Of a stretch of DNA of 64,000 bases, positions 62,335 to 64,000 are shown one piece after another. The notes beneath the pieces are model-generated. The model was not told the origin of the DNA, did no database searches, and saw only the letters and a program-made list of their open reading frames with translations. The DNA comes from Latrodectus hesperus (taxonomy: Eukaryota > Arthropoda > Arachnida > Araneae > Theridiidae): NCBI GenBank assembly GCA_037975125.1, contig CM075857.1, positions 95,288,214-95,352,213 on the forward strand, given 5' to 3'. The position numbers were made by a program, and so were the translations under genes. Every line of letters begins with the position of its first letter. The stretch's first letter is position 1.

Positions 62335-62990
62335 GTTGAGTCTTCGTGATTTTGAAGCAGATACCAAACAGAACACCCTCAATACTTGGCTGCCACCCCA
62401 GAGATATCCTTTTACTTGGAGGACATTGCGACCACGACCTATTTAACATGCCTCAGCCACTTTTAACGAACACGACGTATTTTTGGTTAAGCCGAGATTC
62501 GAATTTATTACCTTCCGATAGTGAGAACGACGTCCTAACCAATCAGGCCGAGTTCCAGTGGCTCAGTAGCTTCACGCCGCTTCCCGTAAGCTCAGCAAAG
62601 TGAAGCATCATTTGCCGCGGGCAGTGGTCGGGAGGGTGACCACGGTGTACTCTCCTTCACTGGGTTGCTGGAGCTCCGTGGGTTGGGGACGCGTCCACGT
62701 TAATATGTGACGTACAAAATCCTTCCGCTGCTGTGGCGTGAATGGGGAGAGGAGGGTGCCAGCTCAGGTGTGGCCTCGTCACCTGACCGTAGTTCAAAAT
62801 TACGGGGCACTTTAAAAAGAGCAAAGTCGTACTTTCACCTTCGTGGTGCTGTGATCCAAACGAAAGACGCTCTCTATTGACTTAATTCGCACTGCCAAAA
62901 GCAAAAGCGAGCTTGGCTTGTACAAGTGTCATAGGAAAACAATAACAACAACCAATCAGGCCACCGCGGCCTTGCTGCGCACAATAAGTT
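62335..62990 (-). mobile_element. SINE-like repeat family E, split by a younger SINE
   Basis: The segment 62335-62549 matches 46816-47025 (GTCTTCGTGATTTTGAAGC, CCACTTTTAACGAACACGAC, GGTTAAGCCGAGATTCGAA, CCTAACCAATCAGGCC) and resumes at 62963 (ACCGCGGCC). The break is a complete family D SINE with duplicated AACCAATCAGGCC. Confidence 0.6.
62550..62949 (+). mobile_element. SINE family D, full length, nested in family E
   Basis: AACCAATCAGGCC is duplicated at 62537-62549 and 62950-62962. Sense order: GAGTTCCAGTGGCTCAGTAG, GAAGCATCATTTGCCGCGGG, GGGTTGGGGACGCGTCCACG, GTGCCAGCTCAGGTGTGGCC, AAGTCGTACTTTCACCTTCG, GAAAGACGCTCTCTATTGAC, GCGAGCTTGGCTTG, ACAAGTGTCATAGG, then AACAATAACAACAAC. Confidence 0.88.
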
Positions 62991-63800
62991 GTCAGTCATT
63001 TATGTCCAAAATAAGTTTCAAACTCAAAGAAAGTTGATTTGAAGAGGAGCAGAGCTCTAATCATTCACTCGTCTTATATTGAATAGCGCAAATATTAAAT
63101 TTAATAACAACTATATCCGTTAAATCACTAAACGAAAATGCTATTTAACATAATTAGCTAAGTTAACATAATTAGCTCCATAGATAAATGATATTACACA
63201 GAACAAATATCCATCTCCAGTATTCAAAACCAAATAAGCCTTTTCTTATTTAGGAATAAATTCTTTTGTTTCTCAGCCTGCAACTATACATCGTGTCACA
63301 ACGCAATGATTAATTCAACGTTTATCTTGAGAAATCGAGATAGAGGTTTCATCCTGGAAAGACGAGTAATTCTATCTTAGGAATCCTTTTTTGTTTCGAC
63401 GGCACTCAGGTAGGGCGTTCGCCGCTACATCGTCATCGATTTTGCAATAACGCTCGAAGGATGATCCCAAAGAGGGATTCTCGTTATCTATTTTGAGTGC
63501 AACATCCCTCCTCTTCAGGAAGAGATCTCATCCTTAAGGGATTTCTTCACTAGTTTAACCGACCCCCCTCCCTTACGCATCACGCTTCATAAATCACGAA
63601 CCGAGGACGAGCGAAATCTGTTATTTTGTCTGAAATGTGAAAATGGATTGCACATAAGAAGTTAATGTTTGAAATTTTAATAGGAATTTATGACGTTAAA
63701 TATTTTAAATAATGAGATGAATGAGTTAAACTTTCCACGAATTTTCAAATATTTCCCCCCCCCGCACAATTGATTATATTTTTTTAATTACGTACCCGCC
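62991..63800. other. Unassigned, includes a GC-richer stretch
   Basis: Mostly AT-rich. 63380-63560 is less AT-biased (GACGGCACTCAGGTAGGGCG, GAGGGATTCTCGTTATC) and may be repeat-derived, but I could not identify it. Confidence 0.35.
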
Positions 63801-63802
63801 CT

Positions 63803-64000
63803 GTCTAGTGGTCAGAGTCCCTGACTACGGATAGGGAGGTCCTAGGTTCGAATCCCAGTTCGGGCATGGATGCACTATCTCTCTCTATCTATCCTGTCTT
63901 TGTCCTTTCCTTGTATGAATGAGGTGTGAATGGTTGCCTACCCTATAAACGGGTCCCTATGGCATGAGTGTACTGAAGAAGTCGGACTCCGCACCAAAAT
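63803..64000 (+). mobile_element. SINE family B, cut by the window end
   Basis: TGTCTAGTGGTCAGAGTCCC (box A region), GGTTCGAATCCC (box B), AGTTCGGGCATGGATGCAC, CTATCCTGTCTTTGTCC, GTATGAATGAGGTGTGAATG and ACGGGTCCCTATGGCATG match the minus-strand copy at 37231-37539. The shared tail would lie just beyond 64000. Confidence 0.85.

Overview
This is eukaryotic, strongly AT-rich nuclear DNA, most likely from an arthropod and probably a chelicerate such as a spider. Genes are few and widely spaced, with GT..AG introns of 1 to 15 kb, long (TA)n microsatellites and many tRNA-derived SINEs, non-LTR retrotransposon pieces, mariner, Tc1 and Tigger-like DNA transposons and a Helitron. The host assignment is inference from style and gene content; nothing in the window proves it. 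|| Four host genes can be supported. RGP1 (minus strand, eight coding exons, 15527 down to 5639) encodes the Rab6 GEF partner of RIC1, and the reading frame closes across all seven introns to 390 residues. TXNL4A/Dim1 (plus, 19487-19915) encodes the 142-residue thioredoxin-fold U5 snRNP protein; it diverges from RGP1, and each appears to have a 5' UTR intron. AIFM3 (minus, 25587-27224) is an apoptosis-inducing-factor-3 type Rieske/FAD oxidoreductase encoded by one uninterrupted exon. From 34208 to beyond the right edge runs the 5' part of an unidentified immunoglobulin-superfamily gene (signal peptide, one complete Ig domain, half of a second), with 7.3 kb and 15.3 kb introns. || Layout: 1-5.6 kb intergenic with a decayed LINE split by a SINE; 5.6-15.5 kb RGP1; 15.5-20.1 kb divergent promoter zone and TXNL4A; 20.3-25.5 kb old repeats including a Tigger relic; 25.6-27.3 kb AIFM3; 28-33.7 kb intergenic with a deleted LINE, a Helitron and MITEs; 34.2-57.2 kb the Ig-domain gene, whose second intron holds most of the mobile elements (mariner, mini-mariner, LINE 3' ends, SINEs, a 24-bp minisatellite, fold-backs); 57.2-64 kb more SINEs and a Tc1 relic, probably still intron of the same gene. 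|| The four genes do not form a pathway. The interesting material is in the repeats. Several SINE families with different tRNA-like heads share one 3' tail that ends in a small hairpin and (AAC)n. LINE copies in the window end in a hairpin at the stop codon followed by a similar AAC tail, which makes such a LINE the obvious candidate driver. A LINE-derived element occurs twice with apparently the same internal deletion, suggesting an established non-autonomous family. I found no sign of a novel defence, CRISPR or metabolic system.
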